Of a stretch of DNA of 64,000 nucleotides, positions 63,104-64,000 are shown in pieces. Both the position numbers and the translations under genes were made by a program. The stretch's first letter is position 1. Each line of letters starts with the position of its first letter. The stretch comes from an uncultured Porphyromonadaceae bacterium (GTDB taxonomy: Bacteria > Bacteroidota > Bacteroidia > Bacteroidales > Muribaculaceae), in assembly GCA_947567425.1 (NCBI GenBank), contig CANOLV010000001.1, positions 186,001-250,000 on the forward strand. The letters run 5' to 3'. The notes below the pieces were generated by a model. The model worked only from the letters and a program-made list of their open reading frames with translations. It searched no databases and was not told the DNA's origin.

Positions 63104-63625
63104 TTAAAGCATCGACAAAGCGCGTAGATGCTCCACGATCTCGGCCCGCGACAGTTCGCGCTGCCGACGGAGCACTCCGGCGAAATCGTGGGCTATGGAA
63201 TGCACTCCGGCATGGTTGAACACCCGGTGCAGATAGGCATAGCTTTTGTCGAACATGCGCCCTACCTCGTCCGGTTCGAGCGAACATGAGTCGCGGCCCT
63301 CCTCCTCGAAGCACTTCACCAGCTCAGCCTTGTCGGCCGGATCAAGGTCCTCATGGCGCAGCACATATTTACGGCACATGACATTGCCCAGAGTCATGCC
63401 CATCGAGGCCTGATAGTGCTGAAGTATATGCGACCAAGCCGCCTTGGGCGACAGGCGCGGATTGCCGTTGAAATAATATTCGGGGACGAAATTGACCAGT
63501 TCCCCGGGTTCGGCATCCAGGCTGACGGAGGCTATCACGTCCTCCGAATCCCAGATAATCAGGCTTATAGCCATACCGGTTATGCCGTAGCACTTATCCT
63601 CTTCGTCTTTATATTGCAGATTCAT
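63104..63625 (-). CDS. hypothetical protein, Bacteroidales-type
   Basis: A 173-residue acidic protein without signal peptide or membrane segments. The N-terminal half is mixed alpha/beta (GITGMAISLIIWDSEDVIAS); the C-terminal half is helical (about 75-170). I do not recognise a family. A TATATTTG -7 box lies on the minus strand at 63672-63665, about 40 bases upstream of the ATG. It is separated from the next gene by about 135 bases. Confidence 0.65.
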   Translation of the reverse strand: MNLQYKDEEDKCYGITGMAISLIIWDSEDVIASVSLDAEPGELVNFVPEYYFNGNPRLSPKAAWSHILQHYQASMGMTLGNVMCRKYVLRHEDLDPADKAELVKCFEEEGRDSCSLEPDEVGRMFDKSYAYLHRVFNHAGVHSIAHDFAGVLRRQRELSRAEIVEHLRALSML

Positions 63626-63759
63626 ATTGATTTATTTAGAAATTAGCCATTGAATATCTAACATCAAATATAGCCATTTGTATCTTATAATCCATGAAAA
63701 AATCCCTAAAAATGCTCTTTACGCCAACAAGCCTCCTCTCGGTCGGCGGAGGCCGGCCG

Positions 63760-64000
63760 TCAGTTGACCACGAGGATCTTGGCCACTACGTCGCCCGAGG
63801 AGCCGTTCTCGTTCTGCGAGGCGTAGACAAAGTAGACTCCCGTGCGCACGCGCTCGCCTGAGGCACTGCATCCGTCCCACACCACCATGCCGCCTTCGGA
63901 GCGGGTCTGGAAGAGGACACTGCCCGACGCGTCGGCGATTTTCACCAAAGAGTGGTCCATAAGGCCTTTTATGGTGATCCAGCCGGTATAGTCGGGCCGG
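63760..64000 (-). CDS. 3' end of a PorZ-like type IX secretion protein (partial)
   Basis: Only the last ~80 residues are in the window; the gene continues past base 64000. The visible part (PDYTGWITIKGLMDHSLVKI, FQTRSEGGMVVWDGCSASGE, GVYFVYASQ, KILVVN) resembles the C-terminal domain of PorZ and related two-component-regulator-propeller proteins that serve type IX secretion. The first in-frame ATG in the window (63960) is internal, since the frame stays open through 64000. Confidence 0.65.
   Translation of the reverse strand, partial: RPDYTGWITIKGLMDHSLVKIADASGSVLFQTRSEGGMVVWDGCSASGERVRTGVYFVYASQNENGSSGDVVAKILVVN

Noticed and set aside
1..64000. CRISPR array, prophage or transposase genes
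   Set aside because: No regularly spaced direct repeats, no cas genes, no phage structural genes and no transposase were seen.

Overview
The window comes from a Bacteroidales genome, most likely of the Muribaculaceae type, although no rRNA or marker search was possible. Three things support this: repeated promoters of the Bacteroidetes sigma-ABfr form (TTTG, 19-20 bases, TAnnTTTG); typical families (SufBCDS, a TonB receptor with a carboxypeptidase-like N-terminal domain, DUF4834, DUF3467, NigD-like and FtsX-type ABC clusters); and secreted proteins ending in type IX-like sorting domains. Coding is dense, moderately GC-rich and largely chromosomal housekeeping.

Layout. 0.1-5.6 kb: CvpA-like protein and the Fe-S assembly genes sufBCDS. 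5.6-11.6 kb (minus): a porin, a large lipoprotein and a TonB-dependent receptor with a structured leader. 12-15.2 kb: psd-pssA (phosphatidylethanolamine synthesis), DUF4834, DUF2461 and an aquaporin with an unusual selectivity filter. 16.0-30.0 kb: one minus-strand block of 11 genes with an HlyD-type adaptor, three pairs of FtsX-type permeases, one ATPase, a TolC-type channel, an NtrC-type activator and its histidine kinase. A near-perfect sigma-54 promoter and tandem palindromes lie upstream, so the block looks like a self-regulated export system. 30-31.5 kb: a small membrane protein, a candidate small RNA and a repeat-rich lipoprotein. 31.5-38.8 kb: a GH51 arabinofuranosidase, a Na/Pi cotransporter, pdxB and an outer-membrane barrel. 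39-45.4 kb: a U32 protein, serine acetyltransferase, THUMP methyltransferase, purD and a membrane protein. 45.4-47.6 kb: an AT-rich Eco47II-like restriction-modification pair beside tRNA-Asp. 48-54.8 kb: C1 peptidase, tcdA, lolD-like ATPase, NigD-like lipoprotein, DUF3467, cysS and a RecD-like helicase. 54.9-64 kb: Lrp regulator, polA, polyprenyl synthase, a small basic protein, an M6 metalloprotease, an unknown protein and the 3' end of a PorZ-like gene.

The most distinctive unit is the 16-30 kb export operon, because its pump components and both regulators share one transcription unit headed by a promoter of the class that its activator should use. Other points of interest are the candidate small RNA, a two-copy palindromic repeat, -7 boxes placed so close to start codons that leaderless mRNAs are predicted, and a restriction-modification cassette whose methyltransferase carries an N-terminal DNA-binding domain.
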